Shown in pieces: positions 6,013-12,624 of a stretch of DNA of 14,059 nt. This DNA comes from an uncultured Spirochaetales bacterium (GTDB lineage Bacteria > UBP6 > UBA1177): positions 1 through 14,059 of the forward strand of contig CACZFE010000018.1 of the NCBI GenBank assembly GCA_902780365.1. The letters run 5' to 3'. Made by a program: the position numbers and the translations under genes. Position 1 is the stretch's first letter; each line of letters opens with the position of its first letter. Below the pieces are notes generated by a model. The model was not told where the DNA came from. It worked only from the letters and a program-made list of their open reading frames with translations, and did not search any database.

Positions 6013-7355
6013 TCTTCTTCCCAGAGGAAATCGAATGCGCCGCTCAGGGCGAGTGCGATGGAGTGGGTGTTGAGGGATTCGGAAACGGTTTCGTTCTTTT
6101 CGCCGTATCCGTGGAACGTAGCTTTGTTGAAGTCGTAGTCGAGTTCAAGTCCTGCGTAGTCGCAGAAGTTGTAGATAACGGCAATGTTCACGCCGAGGTT
6201 CGAATCCTCCTTGCTTGCGATTGTGGCGTCGTAGAACGGAGCCTTGAAGTATGAAACTCTCGCCATCATGTCAACATCCCAGAGTGTCGCGTAAGGCATA
6301 GCGAAGAGTCCCCATGAAGTCAATGCTGAATCTGCGTCTTTGACCCCGTCGGAAATGAGTTTGCCGTTTTGGAAATCGGGGTTATAGAGAGCGCGGCTGG
6401 CAAGGCCGAACTCAGCTTTGAAGCCGACAGAAATATCGTCGTTTACGTTGTAGCCTAGATCGGCGCCGATAGCCATGAGGACATTGTTTTTGTCCTGATC
6501 AAGGCTTTCGCCGTTTTTATAGGATTCTATTTCGCCTTCTTCCGAAAGGTTGTAAACATCGAAACCGTAGTTTCTGTAAGCCTTGCCGAAAACGAGAGAA
6601 GCGGCTGCGGTAGCGAAAAAATCACCTGTTTTGTTGAAGCGGATGTCAGCACCGAATGCCGGAGCGCGGAAAAGGTTTTCCTCGCCGTCAAGAACGGTTT
6701 CGTTTCCGCCGTTGAAAGCGAAAAGGGTGATCGCAAGGTCGGATTCCTTAGAAAAAATGAGGTCAACGCCGAGCGAAACGCCGAGGTCGTTGAAAGCTCC
6801 GCCGAAAAAGTCCTCTTTTATCGCCGAATTTGCGAAAGCAACTTCATGGTCGTAACCGTTTTCGATTCCGAAAGGCATCGAGAAAAGGCCCGCTTCAAGG
6901 TTTACATCGAGCCCGAAAGTTCCGGCTGCGTTCCTGAACGAAGGGTGCTGCATTCTGAAAGAAACGTTTTTGATGACATCGAGCGTCATTTTGCCTTCGT
7001 CATCGACCGAGCCGAAATCGACAACTGCGCGGCCGTTGAACATCCTGTCGCCGCCCTGCAAGTCAAGGATCAGGTTGTCAAGACCGAATTCATAGCTTTC
7101 TTCCTTGTTCACATCGCCGTCTTCGATGTTGATCCCGGCGGAAACGCCGCCGAAAACAGTCGCATTGAAGTAGGGGTTACGCTCGAAAGCGAGTTTGTCT
7201 TCCTCTTCTTCAGCTTCTGCTGCTTCTCCTTCAGCGGGAGCTTCAGCAGCTTCGACTGTTGATTCTTTTGTTTCTTCGTTTGCCTGAGATTCCTGAGCAA
7301 ACAATGAAAAAGATACTGCGCAGCAAATCATTGCCGCAAAAAAGAAATTACGCAT
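6003..7355 (-). CDS. porin-like outer-membrane beta-barrel protein
   Basis: This is a secreted 450-residue protein. Residues 1-20 are a signal peptide (MRNFFFAAMICCAVSFSLFA) with likely cleavage before QES. Residues about 21-53 are a low-complexity Ala/Glu linker. From about 58 onward alternating polar and hydrophobic strands run to the end (NPYFNATVFGGVSAGI, later strands such as LGYNVNDDISVGFKAEFGLASRAL and SIALALSGAFDFLW), as in porins of the phosphate-selective O/P kind. The exact family and solute are not recognised. The usual C-terminal aromatic residue of a barrel would be the Trp in FDFLW, but five more residues (EEEKK) follow it. GGAGG lies six bases before the ATG, and a TTGACA promoter with a leader of about 108 bases precedes it. 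The HTH gene upstream on the same strand may be a regulator. Confidence 0.85.
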   Translation of the reverse strand: MRNFFFAAMICCAVSFSLFAQESQANEETKESTVEAAEAPAEGEAAEAEEEEDKLAFERNPYFNATVFGGVSAGINIEDGDVNKEESYEFGLDNLILDLQGGDRMFNGRAVVDFGSVDDEGKMTLDVIKNVSFRMQHPSFRNAAGTFGLDVNLEAGLFSMPFGIENGYDHEVAFANSAIKEDFFGGAFNDLGVSLGVDLIFSKESDLAITLFAFNGGNETVLDGEENLFRAPAFGADIRFNKTGDFFATAAASLVFGKAYRNYGFDVYNLSEEGEIESYKNGESLDQDKNNVLMAIGADLGYNVNDDISVGFKAEFGLASRALYNPDFQNGKLISDGVKDADSALTSWGLFAMPYATLWDVDMMARVSYFKAPFYDATIASKEDSNLGVNIAVIYNFCDYAGLELDYDFNKATFHGYGEKNETVSESLNTHSIALALSGAFDFLWEEEKK

Positions 7356-7469
7356 GAAAAACCTCCAATAAATTGAAATTATTAAAAAAACATGCCAAAA
7401 AGAAAAACTTCAAACTGATTTCTTAACAAAAAATTAAGTTTTTAAAGAGCAATTAAATTAGTGCCAGCT

Positions 7470-7497
7470 AACATAGTTGGAATTTTTTATTTGTCAA
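7470..7497 (-). promoter_or_regulatory. promoter of the porin-like gene
   Basis: On the minus strand TTGACA (7497-7492) is separated by 16 bases from TATGTT (7475-7470). The context closely resembles the ToxIN promoter: both read TTGACAAAT at the -35 region and AACTATNTT around the -10 box. The leader is about 108 bases and is A/T-rich. Confidence 0.6.
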
Positions 7498-7532
7498 CAG
7501 AAAAAATTATTTTTTTTGCTCTGGTTTTACAT

Positions 7533-7739
7533 TTAGAATCTGAATCCGACCGATGTGAACATTCCGCCTTTGCCTTTTTTGTATTTCAGCGGCGCGGAAA
7601 GGAAAGTCCGCATATATTCGATATCGCGCATAACCGTGTCGATATGAACTTCAAAATGATCCGCCACCTCTTTTCTCGTCACGAAACCCTTGACTTTGAT
7701 CATGTGGTTTATGAACGCCACTCTTTCAAGATTTGCCAT
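7533..7739 (-). CDS. stand-alone helix-turn-helix transcription regulator, 68 residues
   Basis: The whole protein is one winged helix-turn-helix domain of the DeoR/HTH_11 kind that usually forms the N-terminus of WYL/YafY or DeoR regulators. Helix 1 is LERVAFINHMIKVKG, followed by VTRKEVADHFEVHIDTVMRDIEYMR (about 20-44) and the wing KYKKGKGGMFTSVGFRF. The ligand-binding (WYL or sugar-sensor) domain is absent and the stop is clean, so it is either a genuine single-domain protein or a shortened one. GGAGG lies six bases before the ATG. The gene is on the same strand as, and 177 bases upstream of, the porin-like gene, and is divergent from the ToxIN locus. Either could be a target, but nothing visible decides this. 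Confidence 0.75.
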   Translation of the reverse strand: MANLERVAFINHMIKVKGFVTRKEVADHFEVHIDTVMRDIEYMRTFLSAPLKYKKGKGGMFTSVGFRF

Positions 7740-7786
7740 CTTACGCCTCCCGAAACAAAATAATCGGAGTTATCATACTCGCGAAG

Positions 7787-7805
7787 TCAGGCATATACCG
7801 CCTGA
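7787..7805. repeat. TCAGGC hairpin element, left copy
   Basis: This is a perfect 6-bp inverted repeat TCAGGC...GCCTGA around ATATACC, followed by GTTGA. A related element with the same outer bases occurs at 8670-8688 in the same orientation. The two copies bracket the ToxIN locus. This copy lies in the leader of the HTH gene (read from the minus strand). Confidence 0.45.
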
Positions 7806-7815
7806 GTTGAGAAAA

Positions 7816-7843
7816 ACCATACTTTTTTCGGTGATTTTTTCAA
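7816..7843 (-). promoter_or_regulatory. possible promoter of the HTH gene
   Basis: On the minus strand TTGAAA (7843-7838) and TATGGT (7821-7816) are spaced by 16 bases. The match is moderate. The leader of about 70 bases would contain the TCAGGC hairpin. Confidence 0.35.
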
Positions 7844-7931
7844 AATCCGCTATTGTTTGCGTCGGAGCGGAGCTTGAAGAAACAAATTTTTAATTTTTCT
7901 ACTCGAAATTAAATTTATTGTAAAAATTTTG

Positions 7932-7959
7932 TTGACAAATCTCGAAAATTAACTATATT
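7932..7959 (+). promoter_or_regulatory. promoter of the toxI-toxN locus
   Basis: A perfect TTGACA (7932-7937), a 16-base spacer and TATATT (7954-7959, five of six) predict transcription starting at about 7965-7967, exactly at the first base pairs of the ToxI-like structure. In known type III systems a promoter likewise lies directly before the antitoxin RNA. Confidence 0.8.
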
Positions 7960-7965
7960 GCCTCT

Positions 7966-8036
7966 CAAGGATGTCGCGCCTTTGACTGCGAACTTTATAC
8001 GGCCGGAGCAGTTTTTATTGTTCCGGCATTTTTTTT
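7966..8036 (+). ncRNA. toxI: ToxI-like RNA antitoxin, apparently a single unit
   Basis: In type III toxin-antitoxin systems a small RNA folded into a pseudoknot binds and inhibits the ToxN endoribonuclease. Between the promoter and the terminator lies one unit of about 35 bases that can form an H-type pseudoknot. Stem 1 is AAGG (7967-7970) with CCTT (7979-7982). Stem 2 is TCGC (7974-7977) with GCGA (7988-7991), its left strand lying in the stem 1 loop. The order and spacing resemble the Pectobacterium ToxI unit as I recall it (AGGU...UGC...ACCU...GCA). I looked upstream and downstream for further copies and found none, whereas the systems I know carry two or more tandem repeats. Identification rests on the fold, the position and the neighbouring toxN. 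The 3' end given is that of the terminator; the mature RNA may be shorter. Confidence 0.75.
8002..8036 (+). terminator. intrinsic terminator between toxI and toxN
   Basis: This is a 9-bp stem, GCCGGAGCA (8002-8010) with TGTTCCGGC (8019-8027), including one G-U pair, with an 8-base loop, followed by A and eight T (8029-8036). It stands directly before the toxin gene, as in known ToxIN loci, where such a terminator makes most transcripts short antitoxin RNA and lets only some read into toxN. Confidence 0.9.
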
Positions 8037-8043
8037 AATTGAA

Positions 8044-8529
8044 ATGCTGAATATTTACGAAATAGATTCTGATTACATCTCTTATCTTTCAGGTTTTGAG
8101 GAACATATTTTCAAAAACAGAAAAATTTCTCAGAATTTCAGTCGCAAATATGTGGGTGTGGTCCTGAACATCAACGGATTTGATTATTTTGCTCCGCTTT
8201 CTTCCTTCAAAGAAAAACACAAGCGTCTCTCAGAAACTACGGACTTCATCAAAATCGGAGTGTATGCGGTTATCAATCTTAACAATATGTTTCCCGCTCC
8301 ACTTGAGTCGTGCAAGCAGATAAATTTTAATGAAATTGAAGACTTAAATTACAAAAATCTTCTGAGAAACGAGTATCGTATTATCAGAAAGAAAGCCGCA
8401 TTGATTCTACAAAACGCCAGTGCAGTTTACAAGCATAGGTTGCTTAACGACGGGAAATCTAAATTGAGCCAGCGTTGCAACAATTTCAAGCTGCTCGAAG
8501 AAAAATCGAAAGAATATAAACGCAGTTAA
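8044..8529 (+). CDS. toxN: type III toxin-antitoxin endoribonuclease toxin, ToxN/AbiQ family
   Basis: ToxN/AbiQ proteins are sequence-specific endoribonucleases that stop growth or abort phage infection when not held by the ToxI RNA. The 161-residue length is normal for the family. Recognisable family segments are the N-terminal IYEIDSDYISYL, the core KYVGVVLNINGFDYFAPLSSFKEKH (residues 35-59), VINLNNMFPAP, LNYKNLLRNEYR and the C-terminal CNNFKLLEEKSKEY. The Ser-Ser-x-Lys group in PLSSFK (Ser53, Ser54, Lys56) corresponds to the Thr-Ser-x-Lys active-site region of Pectobacterium ToxN; Lys35-Tyr36 is the other conserved polar patch. The gene follows the terminator by seven bases and lacks a good Shine-Dalgarno sequence, which should keep toxin output low. 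All core motifs are intact, so the toxin is probably active. Confidence 0.95.
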   Translation: MLNIYEIDSDYISYLSGFEEHIFKNRKISQNFSRKYVGVVLNINGFDYFAPLSSFKEKHKRLSETTDFIKIGVYAVINLNNMFPAPLESCKQINFNEIEDLNYKNLLRNEYRIIRKKAALILQNASAVYKHRLLNDGKSKLSQRCNNFKLLEEKSKEYKRS

Positions 8530-8589
8530 ACACAACCGAAATCAATTCATAAAAATACGCGTTATCTGCATCGGAGTGGGGACTTTAAC

Positions 8590-8617
8590 TTGCACAATCA
8601 CAGCTTTTCCCTATAAT
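8590..8617 (+). promoter_or_regulatory. probable promoter of the helicase operon
   Basis: A perfect TATAAT (8612-8617) is preceded at 16 bases by TTGCAC (8590-8595; three of six). A leader of about 130 bases would contain the right-hand TCAGGC hairpin. The -35 box is weak, which would suit a low or activated promoter. Confidence 0.45.
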
Positions 8618-8669
8618 TTTTCGGTTTTTTTGTCGTTTTTTGGTTCAAAATACGAACAAAAATTTCATC

Positions 8670-8688
8670 TCAGGCACTATATGCCGGA
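8670..8688. repeat. TCAGGC hairpin element, right copy
   Basis: TCAGGCA (8670-8676) pairs with TGCCGGA (8682-8688) with one mismatch, around CTATA, and is followed by GTTGA. It shares its arm sequence and the flanking GTTGA with the element at 7787-7805, in the same orientation. It lies in the leader of the helicase gene. Confidence 0.45.
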
Positions 8689-8756
8689 GTTGATGGATAA
8701 AATTTAGAGTTTTTGGTCGGTTTTGTGAGGCTGGTAAGAAGTACAAAGGCATAAAT

Positions 8757-11618
8757 ATGAAATTCGCAATATTGATAGCTGTAATTTTATATGTCTTGGC
8801 GATTTTAGACTCTAAAAAAGATGATGCTATAGCAATAACTGTGATGTGTGTCTTTATTCCAGCAGTAGTATTTATCATACTAAAATTTGTAATGAAATCA
8901 GATGATAAAAATGAAATACTCAATAATAATGAGCAAAAATCTCAGCCAAAATCGAACGATAGAATCTCTCCAGTTAATCCGGTAGATATTATTTATCAAT
9001 CTATTACTTCAGCATCGTTACCAGATAGATATTTGAGCATTGACGATACAATTTTACAGTATTGTAACTATGAACATATTGAAGCTGATATCAAACGTTA
9101 CAATATACAAAGAGAAGTCAGCCAATTAATAAGTAAACGGAAAAACGAGCACAACGAGAATTTCATAAAACGACATTTGAATGATCCGATTTTCAGCAGG
9201 ATATGCGGTTACTCGATGGATGAGGAGCAAAGAAGAACTGTTTTGTGCGATTCAAAACACAATTTGGTTGTTGCAGGTGCAGGAACAGGTAAAACCCTGA
9301 CAATATGCGGAAAAATCCAGTATTTACTGGAAAATGATATGGCAAAAGAAGACGAAATTCTGCTGATGTCTTATTCAAGAGATTCGGTGGATGATATAAG
9401 CAAAAAGGTTCTTAAAATTTCTCCAAATATACAGGCTACAACTTTTCATTCTTTGGGGCTGAGGATTTTAAGCGAACATCTGGGAGAAAAAAAGGCAGTA
9501 GAAGATCAAATCATGACACATATAAAAACTTTTTTTGATGAAAGGCTTGGCGTCGATATTAAATTTATGAAAACGATATTGAAATATTTTTCTTGTTACA
9601 TTAATCCAATAGCTCCTGATAAGGATAACACTCTTGTATTTGAACAGGAAGAGAATAAATCCGAAAAGTATAGGACTCTGAAAGGATATCTTAAAAGTTT
9701 TAATAATGATCCGAAGAATAATGTGACAATTAAAGAAGAGCGAGTCAAAAGTATTCAGGAGTTGGTACTTGCCAATTTTTTGTTTGTGAACGGCATCGAA
9801 TACGAATATGAAAAACCTTATGAAATCAATACTGCCACATTGGAAAAACGCCAATACTGCCCAGATTTTTATCTGCCAAAGTATAAAATTTATATAGAGC
9901 ATTATGGGGTTGATAAAAACGGAAGAGCTCGTCAATATTTTGGAAATGGAGAGCAAAAGTATATTCAAAGTATGGAATGGAAAAGGGAAACGCATCAAAA
10001 GAACAAGACTGTTTGTGTAGAAACATATTCTTATGAGTTTTCTAATGGCACAGTGTTTACTAATTTAAGAAAGAATTTGAAGGATAAAGGTGTGAAATTT
10101 AAGCCTTTGACCCAAATACAAATAAAAGAAACGGTGGCAAAATTATATAAAGGCTATGATTTCTCAAAATTTATGGATGTCTCCGGAACATTTTTGTCTC
10201 TTTATAAATCGAAATATAAAGACAATAGTGCTTTTGAATCACTGGGACTTGGGTTGTCGGGTTATGAAAGAGAGCGAGCCAAAATTTTTCTCGAAATAGC
10301 AAAAGAAATCTATGATTATTATATCTCTTCGCTCAAAGAAAATGATAAAATAGACTTCGACGACATGATATTGCAGTCAACAGATTTGCTGGATACGCCA
10401 AAATTCAAGACCAAATATTGTTACAAATATATTCTTGTTGATGAATTTCAGGATATTTCCGAAAGCAGATTTAATTTCCTGAAAAAATTGGCGGAACATG
10501 GAAATTCAAAACTGATGGCGGTTGGTGATGACTGGCAATCGATATATAGATTTAGTGGTTCAGATATAAATATTTTTTGGAATTTTAGCAGGATAACTTT
10601 CCCTGATGCTACAATTAATCGCATTTCCAGGACCCATAGAAATTCAATAGAGTTACAAGAAGTAGCGGAGAAATTTATAACTAAAAATCCGAGACAAATT
10701 AAAAAGCAGATTAAATCTGACAAACATCAGCAAAATCCAATTAGAATAGTAACTTATAACAACGAATGGGATGGTTTTGATGCATTAAAAAAAGTTCTTG
10801 GTGAAATCTCTGCCATGAACTATTCAGCTAAAGTTTTGATATTGGGAAGAAACAACAAAGACATTGATAAAGATTTCCAATCCGAAGTAAACCATGCTTT
10901 CCGTAACTTAAAAATATCTTATACAACAATACATAGATCAAAAGGCTTGGAAAGCGATTTTGTTATACTCGTCAATGCTGGCAATATTCCAAGTAAGAGG
11001 ACCGATGATCCATTAATCAACTTGCTTCTCGGAACCCCTGAAGATTTCCAATTCGCAGAGGAAAGGCGCTTGTTTTATGTCGCTCTCACAAGAACAAAAT
11101 CAATAGTTTATATTTTGGAACAGCATGGTGATAAATCCGTTTTTGTTAGTGAAATCAAACAAGATTGTTACGAAACGCATTTCTTCGGAAATAATAATAC
11201 AAAAGAAAAAAACAATGAATCGCCAAAAAGCGAACAGTTGATAGGAAATATTGGCAGTACAAACAAAGACAATCTTGTTATTACTAACGGTGAGTATATT
11301 GAATTAAGCTCCCCTGTTGGAAATATTCACATGATTGAAAAATTTCCCTCTGACAAAAAGTTTAGTTTGAATAGAGCCAGAGATTATGCAAAGAATTTAA
11401 GAAAAGGCGGATTCTCAGATTGGCGACTTCCGACAATAGAAGATTTTAAACAGGTTCGTAATATCAAAGATATTGACGACTCAATCTATTCAAAGAGTTT
11501 TTGGTCATCAACATTGATGTTCGGTGATACGCCTGTGGCATGGTATATGTATTTTGATAATCCTTATTCAATGAATACCAGTGAGAAGTCAAGACACTAT
11601 GTAATTTGTGTGAGGTAA
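8757..11618 (+). CDS. membrane-anchored UvrD/HelD-type SF1 helicase with nuclease-like insertion and DUF1566-like C-terminus
   Basis: This is a 953-residue protein of unusual build. Residues 3-17 and 25-46 are two hydrophobic segments with a short charged loop, predicting a membrane hairpin with the rest in the cytoplasm. The superfamily 1 motor follows: Walker A AGAGTGKT (173-180), Walker B VDEFQD (561-566), motif III VGDDWQSIYRFSGSD (589-603), RTHRNS (625-630), motif V TTIHRSKGLES (723-733) and motif VI RRLFYVALTRT (770-780). Between motifs Ia and II (about 330-440) lies a segment like that of helicase IV-type proteins, with a PD-(D/E)xK flavour (CPDFYLP, then IYIEHYG). After an Asn/Lys-rich linker (about 810-840), residues about 850-953 match DUF1566 (GGFSDWRLPT 884-893, SFWSST 914-919, final VICVR). 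AAAGG lies seven bases before the ATG. The next gene begins 10 bases after the stop. The coding DNA is much richer in A+T than the metal-resistance genes. A defence role is inferred from context only. Confidence 0.9.
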   Translation: MKFAILIAVILYVLAILDSKKDDAIAITVMCVFIPAVVFIILKFVMKSDDKNEILNNNEQKSQPKSNDRISPVNPVDIIYQSITSASLPDRYLSIDDTILQYCNYEHIEADIKRYNIQREVSQLISKRKNEHNENFIKRHLNDPIFSRICGYSMDEEQRRTVLCDSKHNLVVAGAGTGKTLTICGKIQYLLENDMAKEDEILLMSYSRDSVDDISKKVLKISPNIQATTFHSLGLRILSEHLGEKKAVEDQIMTHIKTFFDERLGVDIKFMKTILKYFSCYINPIAPDKDNTLVFEQEENKSEKYRTLKGYLKSFNNDPKNNVTIKEERVKSIQELVLANFLFVNGIEYEYEKPYEINTATLEKRQYCPDFYLPKYKIYIEHYGVDKNGRARQYFGNGEQKYIQSMEWKRETHQKNKTVCVETYSYEFSNGTVFTNLRKNLKDKGVKFKPLTQIQIKETVAKLYKGYDFSKFMDVSGTFLSLYKSKYKDNSAFESLGLGLSGYERERAKIFLEIAKEIYDYYISSLKENDKIDFDDMILQSTDLLDTPKFKTKYCYKYILVDEFQDISESRFNFLKKLAEHGNSKLMAVGDDWQSIYRFSGSDINIFWNFSRITFPDATINRISRTHRNSIELQEVAEKFITKNPRQIKKQIKSDKHQQNPIRIVTYNNEWDGFDALKKVLGEISAMNYSAKVLILGRNNKDIDKDFQSEVNHAFRNLKISYTTIHRSKGLESDFVILVNAGNIPSKRTDDPLINLLLGTPEDFQFAEERRLFYVALTRTKSIVYILEQHGDKSVFVSEIKQDCYETHFFGNNNTKEKNNESPKSEQLIGNIGSTNKDNLVITNGEYIELSSPVGNIHMIEKFPSDKKFSLNRARDYAKNLRKGGFSDWRLPTIEDFKQVRNIKDIDDSIYSKSFWSSTLMFGDTPVAWYMYFDNPYSMNTSEKSRHYVICVR

Positions 11619-11628
11619 ATGAAAAAAC

Positions 11629-12429
11629 ATGAGCAGAATCCCCTTTTCTCAAGTTTTAAAGAACGCATCTGTTGATATAAGAAAAGAGTATGACCGTCTT
11701 TATACATTGTTTTATCTTGTTAAACATAAAGGTCTTAACTTGAGAACATGGTGCGCCATTTTTTTTACACAACTTCCTCTTCATGGGAGATGTATATCCC
11801 TAGATGATTTCGACTCTAGTAACAATATACATTTCGAGAAGGCACCAAAGGATTTTGATATCAATTATCTAATAGATTTTTGTGAGTATTCTTATAATAT
11901 TGCCAATTATGAAAAGTCTAAATTTCTTGGATGTTCCACCAAAAGTTATCTTGAACAAGTAGAAAAGGTAATAGAGGCTGTAGGATACATGGCAATTCAA
12001 AAAGATGGAGTTACTGATTTTGTTACGAAAAATCAAGCAGCAATTTCTGTTGCAGAAATAGTTGAACCAAATTTGTCATATAAGGTTATAGAGTACAACC
12101 ATCACTCAATGATGGGAAAACTTGATAAAAAGAGAGATTTCTTGCGCGCTTTTGCCCATGAATTGGAACCAAAACAATCAAGCTTGGAAAAGATTAACAA
12201 GGATTTGAAAAATGATCTTTTTTTTCTGTTTAACAATATGGATATACGGCACAATAATTCGGATAGTAATAATGGTAAAAAATATAAGGAATTTGTTGAT
12301 AATATGAATAATAAAGAACTTGAAGATTGGTATGACTATATATATAAAATGTGTTTACTTGCTTTTCTCGAATTGGAACATTTAGAACGCAAAGAACAAC
12401 TTGAAAAACTAAAAGAAAAAAGTAAGTAA
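11629..12429 (+). CDS. hypothetical protein, 266 residues, partner of the helicase
   Basis: This is an unrecognised, largely helical, soluble protein. It starts at ATG 11629, with GAGG from the end of the helicase gene 13 bases upstream, and the 10-base gap indicates one operon. The N-terminal part begins with a short helix (FSQVLKNASVDIRKEYDRLYTLFYL) and a Trp/Cys/Phe-rich patch. The C-terminal part holds LFFLFNNMDIRHNNSDSNN (RHNN at 207-210), then a helical segment ELEDWYDYIYKMCLLAFLELEHLERKEQLEK. An Arg-His(-Asn) pair after a helix recalls HEPN or Abi-C-type domains of abortive-infection proteins, but the Rx4-6H spacing is not met, so this is only a suggestion. The low G+C matches the helicase. 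It could be a nucleic-acid-acting effector or a structural partner. Confidence 0.75.
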   Translation: MSRIPFSQVLKNASVDIRKEYDRLYTLFYLVKHKGLNLRTWCAIFFTQLPLHGRCISLDDFDSSNNIHFEKAPKDFDINYLIDFCEYSYNIANYEKSKFLGCSTKSYLEQVEKVIEAVGYMAIQKDGVTDFVTKNQAAISVAEIVEPNLSYKVIEYNHHSMMGKLDKKRDFLRAFAHELEPKQSSLEKINKDLKNDLFFLFNNMDIRHNNSDSNNGKKYKEFVDNMNNKELEDWYDYIYKMCLLAFLELEHLERKEQLEKLKEKSK

Positions 12430-12461
12430 AGCTGCGCTCTTTTCACACCTTTATCTGAATC

Positions 12462-12482
12462 GAGGTGCAAAATTTTCACCTC
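12462..12482. repeat. inverted repeat after the helicase operon
   Basis: GAGGTG (12462-12467) and CACCTC (12477-12482) form 6-bp arms around CAAAATTTT. No T-run follows on either strand, so it is not a typical intrinsic terminator, although it lies 32 bases after the stop of the 266-residue gene. Confidence 0.35.
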
Positions 12483-12522
12483 AAAAATCAAGTGAAAACT
12501 GCCTGAATTTATTAGGATATCT

Positions 12523-12602
12523 GTTCAAGGTCACAAATTGTGACCTTAGACGAATACCTATTTTTTTCTGATTTCGCGAGACGTTTCAGGAAACGTCTCT
12601 AC
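12523..12602 (+). repeat. 80-nt hairpin repeat, copy B
   Basis: This is a direct copy of 13703-13782 with 75 of 80 positions identical. It contains two hairpins: a perfect 10-bp palindrome AAGGTCACAA / TTGTGACCTT (12527-12547, one-base centre) and a perfect 10-bp GAGACGTTTC / GAAACGTCTC (12578-12599, two-base loop), ending CTCTAC. It lies between the convergent helicase operon and rhuM gene, just downstream of rhuM. Confidence 0.85.
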
Positions 12603-12624
12603 CGATTTTAGGCTCCCAGAATTT

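Noticed and set aside
7740..7965. Search for further tandem ToxI repeats upstream of the promoter
   Set aside because: No second copy of the AAGG...TCGC...CCTT...GCGA pattern was found; this region holds only the HTH leader, a hairpin and A/T-rich sequence.
9468..9998. Long minus-strand open frame of 176 codons inside the helicase gene
   Set aside because: It is a mirror of A/T-rich helicase codons; the hydrophobic Phe/Ile-rich peptide is typical of antisense frames, and the helicase frame has clear conserved motifs here.
12527..12567. Repeat palindrome plus T7 run as an intrinsic terminator of the helicase operon
   Set aside because: The T-run begins about 14 bases after the stem, too far for a standard intrinsic terminator, and the whole block is a dispersed repeat.
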